Shown here: one piece after another, positions 63,912 to 64,000 of the stretch
Layout of the letters: every line of letters starts with the position of its first letter
Position numbering within the stretch: position 1 is the stretch's first letter
Assembly: GCF_024639685.1 (NCBI RefSeq)
Contig: NZ_JAHEHX010000003.1
Location: 186,001 to 250,000 of the forward strand
Origin: Polaribacter sp.
GTDB taxonomy: Bacteria; Bacteroidota; Bacteroidia; Flavobacteriales; Flavobacteriaceae
Length of the DNA: 64,000 nucleotides
Direction: 5' to 3'
Translations under genes and position numbers: made by a program
Notes under the pieces: model-generated
Database searches by the model: none
Told to the model about the DNA's origin: nothing
Seen by the model: the letters and a program-made list of their open reading frames with translations, nothing else

Positions 63912-64000
63912 ATGAAAAGTTTAATAAAAAATATATTAATTGTATTTGTTTTTGCAAGTTTTATTGGTTGTGAAATTGAACCAATTGATGAAAACAGATT
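63912..64000 (+). CDS. Lipoprotein, N-terminal fragment (probable SusD partner; runs off the window)
   Basis: Only the first 29 codons are visible: a lipoprotein signal MKSLIKNILIVFVFASFIGC with the lipid cysteine at residue 20, then EIEPIDEN, acidic as in surface-exported lipoproteins. Its place 24 bases after a susC makes SusD the most likely identity, but no SusD domain can be seen yet. Confidence 0.65.
   Translation, partial: MKSLIKNILIVFVFASFIGCEIEPIDENR

Overview
The window is a low-GC (roughly 30% by eye) bacterial chromosome segment that reads as a marine member of the Flavobacteriaceae (Polaribacter-like is my inference). The evidence is the complete gldKLMN set of the type IX secretion/gliding machinery, SusC/SusD outer-membrane pairs, an archaeal/eukaryotic-type prolyl-tRNA synthetase, a mevalonate-pathway cluster, PGSPFK-type PBP2, almost no Shine-Dalgarno sequences, and repeated TAnnTTTG -7 promoter elements typical of Bacteroidetes.

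Layout. 1-1.6 kb: 3' end of proS, tRNA-Glu(TTC), rpsT. 1.6-7.2 kb (minus): rod-shape/elongasome operon mreB-mreC-mreD-pbp2-rodA. 7.2-9.3 kb (minus): purH and a GAF-domain protein related to free-methionine-(R)-sulfoxide reductase. 9.4-13.4 kb (plus): a heavy-metal (probably copper) locus made of a HYC_CC_PP protein, a TonB-dependent receptor and two HMA proteins. 13.5-20.1 kb (minus): miaB, a sigma-54 activator, lptE, a TPR-like protein, secG, then groES-groEL with an odd inverted repeat between the two chaperonin genes. 20.3-28.6 kb (plus): topA, an arginase-family protein that has lost half its metal ligands, and gldKLMN. 28.8-36.9 kb: mixed housekeeping genes. 36.9-39.7 kb: two decayed loci, an exo/endonuclease pseudogene and a LytS/LytR deletion scar, among intact small genes. 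39.7-44.1 kb (plus): mvaD, a MORN-type protein, a mevalonate kinase-like gene, a UbiA prenyltransferase and a pseudouridine synthase. 44.5-64 kb (plus): an accessory hexuronate-utilisation region with a true formylglycine-generating enzyme, uxuB-uxuA-kduI-kduD, a DUF4861 lipoprotein, a three-gene TRAP transporter, uxaC, and two successive susC loci, one followed by a complete susD and the other by the first codons of a lipoprotein.

How the last region works (inference from families): outer-membrane SusCD complexes bring in uronate-containing oligosaccharides, DctPQM carries free hexuronates across the inner membrane, and two branches (UxaC-UxuB-UxuA and KduI-KduD) meet at 2-keto-3-deoxygluconate. 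No glycoside hydrolase, polysaccharide lyase, sulfatase or KDG kinase/aldolase lies inside the window, so these are expected to the right or elsewhere. A shared AGTACAGGA-containing site before uxuB and before the first susC suggests one regulator for both transcripts.

The observations I rate most worth following are the shared operator candidate, the LytS-LytR fusion scar, the arginase-like protein with degraded metal site next to the gliding genes, and the terminator-like hairpin inside the uronate operon. I did not see a CRISPR array, prophage, insertion sequence or a convincing wholly new system.
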